A stretch of DNA of 64,000 nucleotides from Clostridia bacterium (GTDB taxonomy: Bacteria > Bacillota > Clostridia > Christensenellales > CAG-138). Positions 42,922 to 49,771 of this stretch are shown here, piece by piece; positions within the stretch are counted from its first letter, which is position 1, and the number at the start of each line of letters is the position of its first letter. Below the pieces are notes generated by a model that worked only from the letters and a program-made list of their open reading frames with translations, searched no databases and was not told the DNA's origin. Location: assembly GCA_017429985.1 (NCBI GenBank), contig JAFRNW010000010.1, positions 193,700 to 257,699 of the forward strand. The letters run 5' to 3'. The translations under genes were made by a program, and so were the position numbers.

Positions 42922-42942
42922 AAGTGTATGCTGTAACGATTG

Positions 42943-43863
42943 TCAGCGGAGGAACCCGTTGATGATCTGTTCTTCGGCTTCCTGTTCGGTGAGGCCGAGC
43001 GTCATAAGCTTGATGAGCTGTTCGCCCGCGATCTTGCCGATCGCCGCCTCGTGGATGAGAGCGGCGTCCACGCAGTTCGCGTCCAGCTTCGGGACAGAGA
43101 TCACGCGCGCCTTGTCCATGATGATCGCGTCGCATTCCGCGTGTCCGTTACAGATGGTGTTTCCGATGATGTCGGCATAGAACACCTGCTCGGAGCTGTC
43201 CCTCGCGACAGACCTGGAAACGACGTCCGCGCTGGAGTGCGGTCCGTTCAGCACGGCTTCATACTTGCTCGTGGCGTGCTGCGAGCCGTGCGTCATCAGA
43301 CGTTCGCGGACGATCAGGGACGCGCCGTCCTTCAGGTCGGCGTGCGTGGTGCGTACGGTGGAATCGACGCCCTTGATCTGGACCATTTCCATTTCCACAT
43401 GGCTGCCCTCTTCCTGGTGTACGATCGTCTGGGGGTTCATGATGCGCTTTCCGTTTCCGTCCCCTTCGCCGACGTGTTTTTCCACGTACTTGATCTTTGC
43501 GTTCTTTCCGACGAAGAAGCGGTGGACGCCGTCATGCTGCGAATCCTGATTGCCGCAGTTGTTGATGCCGCAGCCCGCGATGATGGTCACGTCCGAATCC
43601 TCTCCGATATAGAAATCGTTGTAGACCGTTTCCTTGAGTCCGCTTTCGCTCAGGATGACGGGGATATGGACGCTTTCGTTCTTCGTTCCGGGCTTGATGA
43701 AGATGTCGATGCCCGGATTGTCCTTTTTGGACTGGATGTCGATATTGGCGGTCGTGCAGCGGGCGGCGGAAACGCCGTTGGCGCGGATGTTGTATGCGCC
43801 TTCCGGCATGTTGTGCAGGTCGGCGATCTCTTCCAGCATTCTTCTCTGAATTGCGTCCAGCAT
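42943..43863 (-). CDS. sufB: SufB-like iron-sulfur scaffold subunit (minimal SUF/SMS type)
   Basis: 306 residues, much shorter than the approximately 465-residue SufB of full SUF systems and typical of the two-gene minimal system. The beta-helical SufBD core is visible: IIAGCGINNCGNQDSQHDGVH, VHQEEGSHVEMEMVQI, YEAVLNGPHSSADVVSRSVA, GHAECDAIIMD and ALIHEAAIGKI. The conserved C-terminal Glu/His (IHEAAIGK) for cluster assembly is kept. It assembles Fe-S clusters with SufC, which many neighbours here need (Rnf, oxidoreductase). It follows sufC by 12 bp. Confidence 0.88.
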   Translation of the reverse strand: MLDAIQRRMLEEIADLHNMPEGAYNIRANGVSAARCTTANIDIQSKKDNPGIDIFIKPGTKNESVHIPVILSESGLKETVYNDFYIGEDSDVTIIAGCGINNCGNQDSQHDGVHRFFVGKNAKIKYVEKHVGEGDGNGKRIMNPQTIVHQEEGSHVEMEMVQIKGVDSTVRTTHADLKDGASLIVRERLMTHGSQHATSKYEAVLNGPHSSADVVSRSVARDSSEQVFYADIIGNTICNGHAECDAIIMDKARVISVPKLDANCVDAALIHEAAIGKIAGEQLIKLMTLGLTEQEAEEQIINGFLR

Positions 43864-43875
43864 GGTCGTCCCTCC

Positions 43876-44604
43876 TTAAGCCAGTTTCGAGCAGGAGCTT
43901 CCGACGGCGGATGCGGTGCCGAGCAGTTCCGGAAGGATATCGTCTTTCCTGCCGAATCGCTTGATGCGTCCCGCTTCTATGACAAGGATGTCATCGGCAA
44001 TGTTCAGGATCCTCTCCTGATGGGAGATGATGATGATCGTGCCGTGGATCTCCCGGCGCAGCTTTTCAAAGACCTGGATCAGGCTCTGGAAGCTCCAGAT
44101 GTCGATCCCGGCTTCCGGCTCGTCGAAGATGGCGTATTTTGTCCCGCGGGCGATCACGGTGGCGATCTCGATCCGCTTCAGTTCTCCGCCGGAAAGGGAG
44201 GCGTCCACTTCCCGGTTGATATAGTCCTTGGCGCAGAGACCGACCTGGGACAGGTATTCGCACGCGTCCAGCACGGAAAGACGTCTTCCGACGGAAAGCC
44301 GGAGGAGGTCGATCACCCGGATGCCCTTAAAATGAACGGGTGCCTGAAACGCGAAGCTGATGCCGCAGTTTGCCCGTTCCGTAATGCTGAGGTTCGTGAT
44401 ATCCTTTCCGTCCAGCAGAATCTGTCCGCCGGAAGCGGGATATACGCCCATGATCAGTTTTGCCAGTGTTGATTTACCGCTGCCGTTCGGCCCGGTGATG
44501 ACGACGAACCGGTTGTCCCCGATCGTCACGCTGAGGTCCTCGATGATCTGTTTTTCCTGATCCTCGGGGCAGACCTTGTAAGAGATGGATTTCAGTTCAA
44601 GCAT
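43876..44604 (-). CDS. sufC: SufC-like Fe-S assembly ATPase
   Basis: 242 residues from the ATG at 44604, with GGAG upstream. It is an ABC-type ATPase: Walker A GPNGSGKSTLAKLIMG, Q-loop SFAFQAP, signature LSGGELKRIEIATV, Walker B YAIFDEPEAGID and switch His in IISHQERIL, with the Glu of EPEAGID typical of SufC. It energises the SufB scaffold. Absence of sufD, sufS and sufU next to it marks the minimal two-gene arrangement. Its promoter region is shared with the divergent LysM leader-peptide gene. Confidence 0.9.
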   Translation of the reverse strand: MLELKSISYKVCPEDQEKQIIEDLSVTIGDNRFVVITGPNGSGKSTLAKLIMGVYPASGGQILLDGKDITNLSITERANCGISFAFQAPVHFKGIRVIDLLRLSVGRRLSVLDACEYLSQVGLCAKDYINREVDASLSGGELKRIEIATVIARGTKYAIFDEPEAGIDIWSFQSLIQVFEKLRREIHGTIIIISHQERILNIADDILVIEAGRIKRFGRKDDILPELLGTASAVGSSCSKLA

Positions 44605-44661
44605 TCGCGACTCCGTACTGGTGCATAATGTAACAGACATGCGGTTCACATGCCATGGACT

Positions 44662-44670
44662 ATTCTATCA
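44662..44670 (-). promoter_or_regulatory. Extended -10 promoter for sufC-sufB
   Basis: On the minus strand TGATAGAAT (44670-44662) fits an extended -10, about 58 bp before the sufC start. Its -35 region coincides with the first CACCAAAT copy of the divergent regulatory repeat. Confidence 0.45.
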
Positions 44671-44687
44671 TTCTTTTCCGGATACTG

Positions 44688-44751
44688 CACCAAATAAAAG
44701 CGGTTTTTCACCAAATCGGCTGTATGCAGAAGATGAGGAAGCGTTTACAAT
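44688..44751 (+). promoter_or_regulatory. CACCAAAT direct-repeat promoter 1 (probable LytTR site)
   Basis: Two exact copies of CACCAAAT begin at 44688 and 44709, a 21-bp period, with a 13-nt spacer. A -10-like TACAAT lies at 44746-44751, 37 bp after the start of the second copy; no clear -35 is present, as expected for an activator-dependent promoter. Direct repeats of about 9 bp on a 21-22 bp period are the usual binding pattern of LytTR regulators, and such a regulator is encoded 0.4 kb downstream. Confidence 0.72.
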
Positions 44752-44814
44752 GGTAACAGAGGGATCATGTTCCTTTATTTGTGTATGCGGTCGGAAGAAA
44801 GGGGGCGTTTGGAA

Positions 44815-45039
44815 ATGCTGGAAGATCTGCAGGAAGCCACAATGGAAGACCTCGCAAACGTAACGGGTGGCGCAGGCACCAGGTTCTACATCTACACGGT
44901 AAAAAAGGGAGACACGCTGTCGGGAATCGCAAAACGGTACCATACCACGGTCAGTGAGCTGATGTTTCTGAACAGCGAAAAGATCAAGGATCCCGATTTG
45001 ATCATAACGGGCTGGAAACTGCTCATTCCCATCGGATGA
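44815..45039 (+). CDS. Double-glycine leader peptide with LysM domain
   Basis: 74 residues from ATG 44815, chosen because AAGGGGG lies 9 bp upstream; an in-frame ATG at 44767 is too close to the promoter. Residues 1-20 ([18 protein letters not shown]) form a double-glycine leader of the kind removed by C39-peptidase ABC exporters. The remaining approximately 54 residues are one LysM domain: [19 protein letters not shown] ... [13 protein letters not shown], which binds peptidoglycan sugars. The predicted product is a small secreted wall-binding protein. No exporter is found in the window. Confidence 0.8.
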   Translation: MLEDLQEATMEDLANVTGGAGTRFYIYTVKKGDTLSGIAKRYHTTVSELMFLNSEKIKDPDLIITGWKLLIPIG

Positions 45040-45058
45040 CACGGAGACTGCGCGCATT

Positions 45059-45086
45059 TTGTGAACGCGCGGTTCTGTGATATGAT
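45059..45086 (+). promoter_or_regulatory. Promoter of the LytTR regulator gene
   Basis: TTGTGA (45059-45064) and TATGAT (45081-45086) are 16 bp apart with TGA directly before the -10 (extended -10). There is no CACCAAAT repeat here. Confidence 0.6.
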
Positions 45087-45124
45087 GATGGATAACGACC
45101 GGTGTTCGGAAGGATGGACGGTAC

Positions 45125-45850
45125 ATGCTCAGGATAGCTGTTTGCGGCGGGAAAGACGCCGCGGACAATGGAATGGAAAACATGCTGCAGGATTACAGGG
45201 ACTCCTCGAAGCGGGAGATCCTGTGGGACTGCTATGCGTCGGGAGAGGAACTGCTCCGCGCGGTCGATGAATCCGGCGAGTACGATGTCTATTTCCTGGA
45301 TATCGATGCGGAGACGGGAGCCGGGCTTGAAACGGCGAGAACGCTCCGTTCCAGAGGCTTCAACGGAAAGATCATTTTCGTTTCCGAATCGCCGGATTAC
45401 GTGTTCCGTTCGTTTGAGGTGCAGCCCTACCGCTATTTCCTGAAACCCGTCCCGCAGGAGGATCTGAAAAAGGCGCTGGACGAGATCTGCAGTTCCATTA
45501 CGCGCCGCACCGTCGTGCTGGTCAAGTCCAGGAACGGGGACTGCATCGTGCCGGTCAGGGATATCCTGTACATTGAGAAGGTGGACCGGACCGCGTGTTT
45601 CCACCTGATCGACGGGACGACCGTCACCAGCATGTCGTTCCGCGGGGGGTTCCATACGATGATCGACAACATTGAGGGGCTGGGGCATTCCTTCTTTCCG
45701 TACATGTCCGGCGCGGTCGTCAATCTGATGAACGTCCGCTTCTTCAAGAGCAGTTCCTACGAGATCTATCTGAGAACAGGGGAGATCCTGTTCTGCTCGA
45801 GAACGAAAGCCGCGGAATTCCGGAAGGCGTTCGTCCAGTATCAGCTGTAG
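45125..45850 (+). CDS. LytTR-family response regulator with atypical receiver
   Basis: 241 residues. Residues 1-122 follow the receiver fold (YDVYFLDIDAETGAGLETAR, with the expected phospho-Asp near 56-57, and YRYFLKPVPQEDL). The acidic pair normally found at the end of strand 1 is replaced by CGGKD. Residues about 135-240 are a LytTR DNA-binding domain (LVKSRNGDCIVPVRDILYIEK, FHLIDGTTVTSMSFRGGF, FFPYMSGAVVNLMNV). No histidine kinase is adjacent. Its likely targets are the CACCAAAT direct repeats upstream of the LysM and SH3b leader-peptide genes. Confidence 0.87.
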   Translation: MLRIAVCGGKDAADNGMENMLQDYRDSSKREILWDCYASGEELLRAVDESGEYDVYFLDIDAETGAGLETARTLRSRGFNGKIIFVSESPDYVFRSFEVQPYRYFLKPVPQEDLKKALDEICSSITRRTVVLVKSRNGDCIVPVRDILYIEKVDRTACFHLIDGTTVTSMSFRGGFHTMIDNIEGLGHSFFPYMSGAVVNLMNVRFFKSSSYEIYLRTGEILFCSRTKAAEFRKAFVQYQL

Positions 45851-45871
45851 TGCCCAGTCAAGCAGAAAGCA

Positions 45872-45908
45872 TCCGTCCCGTCACGCATGTGTGGCGGGGC
45901 TTTTTTTA
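45872..45908 (+). terminator. Terminator after LytTR gene
   Basis: The stem CCCGTCACGC/GTGTGGCGGG (with G-T pairs) is followed by GCTTTTTTT. Confidence 0.82.
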
Positions 45909-45940
45909 CAGGCGGGGCAGGACTTTTCTCGCCCGGATAT

Positions 45941-45970
45941 TTGGCTCAAATGGCGGTATTTTGATATAAT
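45941..45970 (+). promoter_or_regulatory. Promoter of MATE exporter gene
   Basis: TTGGCT (45941-45946) and a perfect TATAAT (45965-45970) are 18 bp apart, with TGA directly before the -10. Confidence 0.7.
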
Positions 45971-45985
45971 CAACTCCATAAAGGG

Positions 45986-47386
45986 GTGGCGCGTACGGAA
46001 AGAAAGAACACCGGCATGATACGGGACCTGACGGAGGGGAGCATTCCCAAGCTCCTGCTTTCGTTTACCCTGCCGCTGCTTCTGTCCAACGCGCTGCAGG
46101 CCGTTTACAACATCGTGGACATGATCGTAGTGGGGCAGGTGCTCGGCGGAACGGGAATGAGCGCCGTCTCCATCGGCGGTGAGGTGCTGCATTTCCTGAC
46201 GTTTCTTTCTATCGGATTCTCCAACGCCGGGCAGATCCTGATCGCCCGCCTGGTCGGGGAAAAGCGGGAGGACGACATCCGGAAGATGATCGGCACCATC
46301 TTTACGTTCCTGTTCGTGGTCGCCGCCGCCGTTTCCGTTCTGTGCATCGTGTTCCGCCACGGGATCCTGACCGTCCTGAACACGCCTAAGGAATCCTACC
46401 CTGACGCGCTGGATTATGTGACGACCTGCGCGGCGGGGCTCGTGTTCATCTACGGATACAACATCGTGAGCGCGATCCTGAGAGGGATGGGGGATTCCAG
46501 AAGGCCGTTTCTTTTCATTTCCATCGCGGCTGTTCTGAATATCGTGCTGGACGTGCTTTTCGTCGCATATCTCGGGATGGGCGTTTTCGGCGCAGCCCTT
46601 GCGACGGTCCTCGGACAGGGGACCAGCTTTCTGTTTTCCATCGTCTTCCTGTACCGGCGCAGGGATGCGTTCCATTTCGATTTCCGGCCGGAAAGCTTCC
46701 GGATGGATCCTGCGAGCAGGACCGCTCTGCTGAGGCTCGGGATCCCCATGGCGATCCAGTCCGCGTCGGTCAACTTTTCCAAAATGCTCGTGACGTCCTG
46801 GATCAACAGCTACGGCGTGATCAATTCCGCGGTCGCGGGGATATTCAACAAGCTTTCGACCGTGATCAACGTGGTCGGCGCGGCGTTCAACGCGACGGGC
46901 GGCGCCATGATGAGCCAGAATCTCGGCGCGCGGCGGTATGACCGGGTGAAGGGGATTCTCGGATGGGTCCTGCTGTTCGGCGCTTCGATCTCGTCCGTGT
47001 TCTCCCTGATCCTCGTGCTGTTTCCGACACAGGTGTTCGAACTGTTTACGCGGGACAGCGCGGTCCTTCTGGCGGCGCCCGTCATTATTCTGCCATGCGT
47101 CGTCAACTTCTTCGGGACCGCCGTCCGGACCATGGGCTTTGCCATGGTCAACGGCTCCGGCAATTCGCGGCTGAATTTACTGGTTGCCCTGACCGACGGG
47201 ATCGTCGCGCGGATCGGGATCTCCGCCCTGCTGGGCTTTGCGGCCGGACTCGGGTGCCTCGGGTTCTGGCTGGGCGACGCGCTGGCGGGCTATCTTCCCT
47301 TTTTGATCGGAACGGGCTACTATCTGTCCAGGAGATGGATGAAGCAGGAACCTGTCATAGACGGCAAGGAGGAAAAAGATGGATAA
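45986..47386 (+). CDS. MATE-family efflux transporter
   Basis: 466 residues if translation starts at GTG 45986; ATG 46016 (MIRDLTEGSIPKLL) is an alternative that leaves a more usual leader. Twelve transmembrane segments in two bundles with the MATE motifs LLLSNALQAVYNIVDMIVVGQVLGG and, in the second half, LGIPMAIQSASVNFSKMLVTSWINSYG. These proteins expel cationic drugs or metabolites using Na+ or H+. It lies between the two leader-peptide loci but has its own promoter. Its end overlaps the next gene by 8 bp. Confidence 0.87.
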   Translation: MARTERKNTGMIRDLTEGSIPKLLLSFTLPLLLSNALQAVYNIVDMIVVGQVLGGTGMSAVSIGGEVLHFLTFLSIGFSNAGQILIARLVGEKREDDIRKMIGTIFTFLFVVAAAVSVLCIVFRHGILTVLNTPKESYPDALDYVTTCAAGLVFIYGYNIVSAILRGMGDSRRPFLFISIAAVLNIVLDVLFVAYLGMGVFGAALATVLGQGTSFLFSIVFLYRRRDAFHFDFRPESFRMDPASRTALLRLGIPMAIQSASVNFSKMLVTSWINSYGVINSAVAGIFNKLSTVINVVGAAFNATGGAMMSQNLGARRYDRVKGILGWVLLFGASISSVFSLILVLFPTQVFELFTRDSAVLLAAPVIILPCVVNFFGTAVRTMGFAMVNGSGNSRLNLLVALTDGIVARIGISALLGFAAGLGCLGFWLGDALAGYLPFLIGTGYYLSRRWMKQEPVIDGKEEKDG

Positions 47387-47771
47387 CGTATTGTTCGCCG
47401 TGAACGGAACACTGATGCGCGGACTGGAACTGGAGGACAATCTGATCAGGGCGGGCGCCCGGTTTGTCCGCGAGGACAGGACCGCTGGATGCTACCGCCT
47501 CTACAGCATCGACGACGCCTACCCGGCGATGATCCGCACCCGCCCGGACGATCCGGACGCCGGGAAGATCGCGCTTGAGGTCTGGAGCCTTCCTCCGCAG
47601 GGACTTGCGGAGGTCTTTTCCGGGGAGCCGGCGGGCCTATGCATCGGGCGTGTTTTCCTTGAGAACGGGGAAACGGTATGCGGCATGCTCGGGGAGCCGG
47701 AGCTGGTCAGGGGGAAAAAGGAGATCACGGCGTACGGCGGCTGGCGCGCCTATACCGCGCGCAACGCCTGA
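47379..47771 (+). CDS. Allophanate-hydrolase C-terminal-like / gamma-glutamylcyclotransferase-fold protein
   Basis: 130 residues. The sequence FAVNGTLMRGLELEDNLIRAGARFV, YRLYSIDDAYPAMIR, IALEVWSLPPQGLAEVF and GLCIGRVFLENGETVCGMLGE matches the small C-terminal domain of AtzF-type allophanate hydrolases, which has a cyclotransferase-like fold. Stand-alone copies exist, but their reaction is uncertain. GGAGG lies 6 bp before the ATG, inside the end of the MATE gene, so both are made together. Confidence 0.72.
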   Translation: MDNVLFAVNGTLMRGLELEDNLIRAGARFVREDRTAGCYRLYSIDDAYPAMIRTRPDDPDAGKIALEVWSLPPQGLAEVFSGEPAGLCIGRVFLENGETVCGMLGEPELVRGKKEITAYGGWRAYTARNA

Positions 47772-47796
47772 GATGGCTGCGGAATTCCGGATCCTT

Positions 47797-47861
47797 CACC
47801 AAATCAGCCCGGAATTTCACCAAATAGACGGTATCTTTTCGATCGGTTCCCGTGCTACACT
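47797..47861 (+). promoter_or_regulatory. CACCAAAT direct-repeat promoter 2 (probable LytTR site)
   Basis: Exact CACCAAAT copies start at 47797 and 47818, again a 21-bp period and a 13-nt spacer. An extended -10 TGCTACACT ends at 47861; the -10 hexamer starts 38 bp after the second copy, against 37 bp at promoter 1. The two sites also share CGGnnTTT before the second copy. The matching geometry strongly suggests one regulator. Confidence 0.75.
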
Positions 47862-47928
47862 GTAACTGTAAAGAAGAGGAAGACTCTTTCAAAACATCTG
47901 AATGAATATAAAACAGGAGGAAGTACCA

Positions 47929-48192
47929 ATGCCAATGCCAAAGATTGACCTGAAGGATCTGGAGAGCGTGACCGGCGGCGTCAACGCAAGAAAGGGTTTT
48001 GTCCTGATCATCAACTGCGAGCATGCCTGCAACGTGAGGGCGCTGCCGGATGCAAACAGCGATAAGATCGGATTCGCGTATGCGAACGAGAAACTCCCGT
48101 ACTACGGAAAATCCGGGAACTGGTACAAAGTGAAGATCAACGACAGCAAATTCGGGTACGTTTACAAGGATTTCATCGCCGTCATAGGCTGA
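47929..48192 (+). CDS. Double-glycine leader peptide with SH3b domain, copy 1
   Basis: 87 residues from ATG 47929, chosen because AGGAGG sits 8 bp upstream. The leader MPMPKIDLKDLESVTGG fits the double-glycine pattern. The mature part of about 70 residues is a bacterial SH3 domain (VLIINCEHACNVRALPDANSDK, KLPYYGKSGNWYKVKIN, FGYVYKDFIAVIG). A CEHAC cysteine pair could form a disulfide outside the cell. Bacterial SH3 domains bind wall peptides. It lies downstream of CACCAAAT promoter 2. Confidence 0.82.
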   Translation: MPMPKIDLKDLESVTGGVNARKGFVLIINCEHACNVRALPDANSDKIGFAYANEKLPYYGKSGNWYKVKINDSKFGYVYKDFIAVIG

Positions 48193-48243
48193 CAGGCGGA
48201 TCACCATCACGAACAATCAAAATGATTCAAGGAGGATATGAAC

Positions 48244-48501
48244 ATGAGCGAAGAACTGAAACTTGAAGAACTCGAAGGTATTTCCGGCGGCTCGAGCGCA
48301 CAGCGGGGACGCGTGGAGATCGTCAACTGCGAGCATGCCTGCAATTTCAGAAGCGGCCCCGGCAAACAGTATGCGATCATCGGCCACGCCTACGCAGGAA
48401 ACGTCTATGCCTACTATGCCAAGGAGAGCGGCTGGTATCTGCTGAAAGTCAGCGGGAAACTCGGGTGGGTCTACAAGGACTTCATCGCGGTCATCGGCTG
48501 A
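48244..48501 (+). CDS. Double-glycine leader peptide with SH3b domain, copy 2
   Basis: 85 residues from ATG 48244 (8 bp after GGAGG; ATG 48238 is too close). The leader MSEELKLEELEGISGG ends in Gly-Gly. The mature SH3b domain is closely related to copy 1, with the same NCEHACN segment and an identical KDFIAVIG end, while the leader and linker differ. It lies 51 bp after copy 1 with no promoter between, so the pair is one operon ending at the terminator at 48522. Confidence 0.82.
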   Translation: MSEELKLEELEGISGGSSAQRGRVEIVNCEHACNFRSGPGKQYAIIGHAYAGNVYAYYAKESGWYLLKVSGKLGWVYKDFIAVIG

Positions 48502-48521
48502 GATCTGTTTTTTGAAACGGG

Positions 48522-48551
48522 CACGGCTCCATACGGGGCCGTGTTTTTTTT
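48522..48551 (+). terminator. Terminator after SH3b leader-peptide operon
   Basis: The stem CACGGCTCC / GGGGCCGTG with an ATAC loop is followed by eight T. Confidence 0.9.
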
Positions 48552-48668
48552 GCGCCCTGATCCGGCAGTCGAGCCGTCCGGTGAAGCGCCGTGAAACGGC
48601 AGATTCCGGAGCGGATCATACAAAAAACACAGAAAGACAGAATTGTGAATTTTTTTTGAAAATACCTA

Positions 48669-48734
48669 TTGCACTTTTTGAAAAAATACGATATGTTTAA
48701 TTTACGAAAACGATTAAGTAAATCGATTAAGTAA
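48669..48734 (+). promoter_or_regulatory. Promoter and repeat operator upstream of the LacI-type regulator
   Basis: TTGCAC (48669-48674) and TATGTT (48692-48697) are 17 bp apart. Just downstream CGATTAAGTAA occurs twice (48711-48721 and 48724-48734), 13 bp apart, with a near-palindrome TAAATCGATTAA across the junction. LacI-family proteins bind such AT-flanked CG-centred palindromes, so this may be an autoregulatory operator. Confidence 0.5.
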
Positions 48735-48745
48735 GGAGCGATAGC

Positions 48746-49756
48746 GTGGTTTCCCTGAAAGACATCGCAAACCGGTGCAACGTATCCACGGCCACGGTGA
48801 GCAAAGCGCTCAACGGGCATATGGATATCGGGGAAGCTACCAAAGAGAGAATCCGCGCCGTTGCCAAGGAGCTCGGATATACCGCCAACTCCGCCGCGCG
48901 GGCCCTCAAGACGAACCGCACTTACAACATCGGGATCCTGTTCATGGATCTTTCCAACAGCGGGTTTACCCACGAGTATTTCGCGTCCACCCTGACGAGC
49001 TTCCGGCTGGAAGCGGAACGCTGCGGATATGACATCACGTTCATCAGCAGCAATATGGGTAAAAGCAGCACCAGTTATCTTCAGCATGCGCTTTACCGGG
49101 GCGTGGACGGCGTTGCGATCATCTGCGCCGAATTCCTTGATCCCATGGTCCAGGAACTGGTATACTCCCAGCTTCCGGTGGTCAGTCTGGATCACGCGTT
49201 CCCCGACGGAACCGCGGTCCTGTCCGACAATCAGCACGGTATGGAATCCCTGGTCCGTTTCGTGTACGGAAAGGGCCACAGGCGCATCGCGTACATACAC
49301 GGGAACAGCACGGCGGTAACGGAGAACCGCCTGGCAGGCTTCTTCCGGGCCTGCGGAGCGCTGGGGCTCACGGTGCCGGAAGAATACATCACCGAGTGCG
49401 AATACCACGAGCCCATCAGCTGCTACTATGCCACAAAACGGCTTCTGGCGCTGCCGGAGCGGCCAACCTGCATCTTCTTCTCGGACGATTACTCCTATAT
49501 CGGAGGGATCAACGCCATTCAGGAAGCGGGACTGCGGGTACCCGAGGACATATCGGTGGTCGGCTACGACGGCACGCATATGTCCAAGATGGTCAGTCCG
49601 ACGCTTACCACCTGGCAGCAGAACACAGAGAAGCTGGGAAAGATCGCTGCGGCCTGGCTCATCGAAATGATCGAGCATCCGGACGAACTGCCTCCCAAAC
49701 ATATTGTGGTAGAGGGGAAACTGCAGGAAGGCGCAACGGTAAACCAGCTTGCCTGA
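48746..49756 (+). CDS. LacI-family transcriptional regulator of the xyloside operon
   Basis: 336 residues from GTG 48746, with AAGGAG 7 bp upstream. The N-terminal HTH and hinge (SLKDIANRCNVSTATVSKALNG, ELGYTANSAARALKT) and the periplasmic-binding-protein-like sensor (NIGILFMDLSNSGFTHEYFA, RRIAYIHGNS, CIFFSDDYSYIGGINAI, VVGYDGT) are intact. It probably represses or activates the downstream GH3-ABC-xylB-xylA genes in response to xylose or a xyloside; the ligand is inferred from the operon. Confidence 0.88.
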   Translation: MVSLKDIANRCNVSTATVSKALNGHMDIGEATKERIRAVAKELGYTANSAARALKTNRTYNIGILFMDLSNSGFTHEYFASTLTSFRLEAERCGYDITFISSNMGKSSTSYLQHALYRGVDGVAIICAEFLDPMVQELVYSQLPVVSLDHAFPDGTAVLSDNQHGMESLVRFVYGKGHRRIAYIHGNSTAVTENRLAGFFRACGALGLTVPEEYITECEYHEPISCYYATKRLLALPERPTCIFFSDDYSYIGGINAIQEAGLRVPEDISVVGYDGTHMSKMVSPTLTTWQQNTEKLGKIAAAWLIEMIEHPDELPPKHIVVEGKLQEGATVNQLA

Positions 49757-49771
49757 CGAGGGACTTATTCC

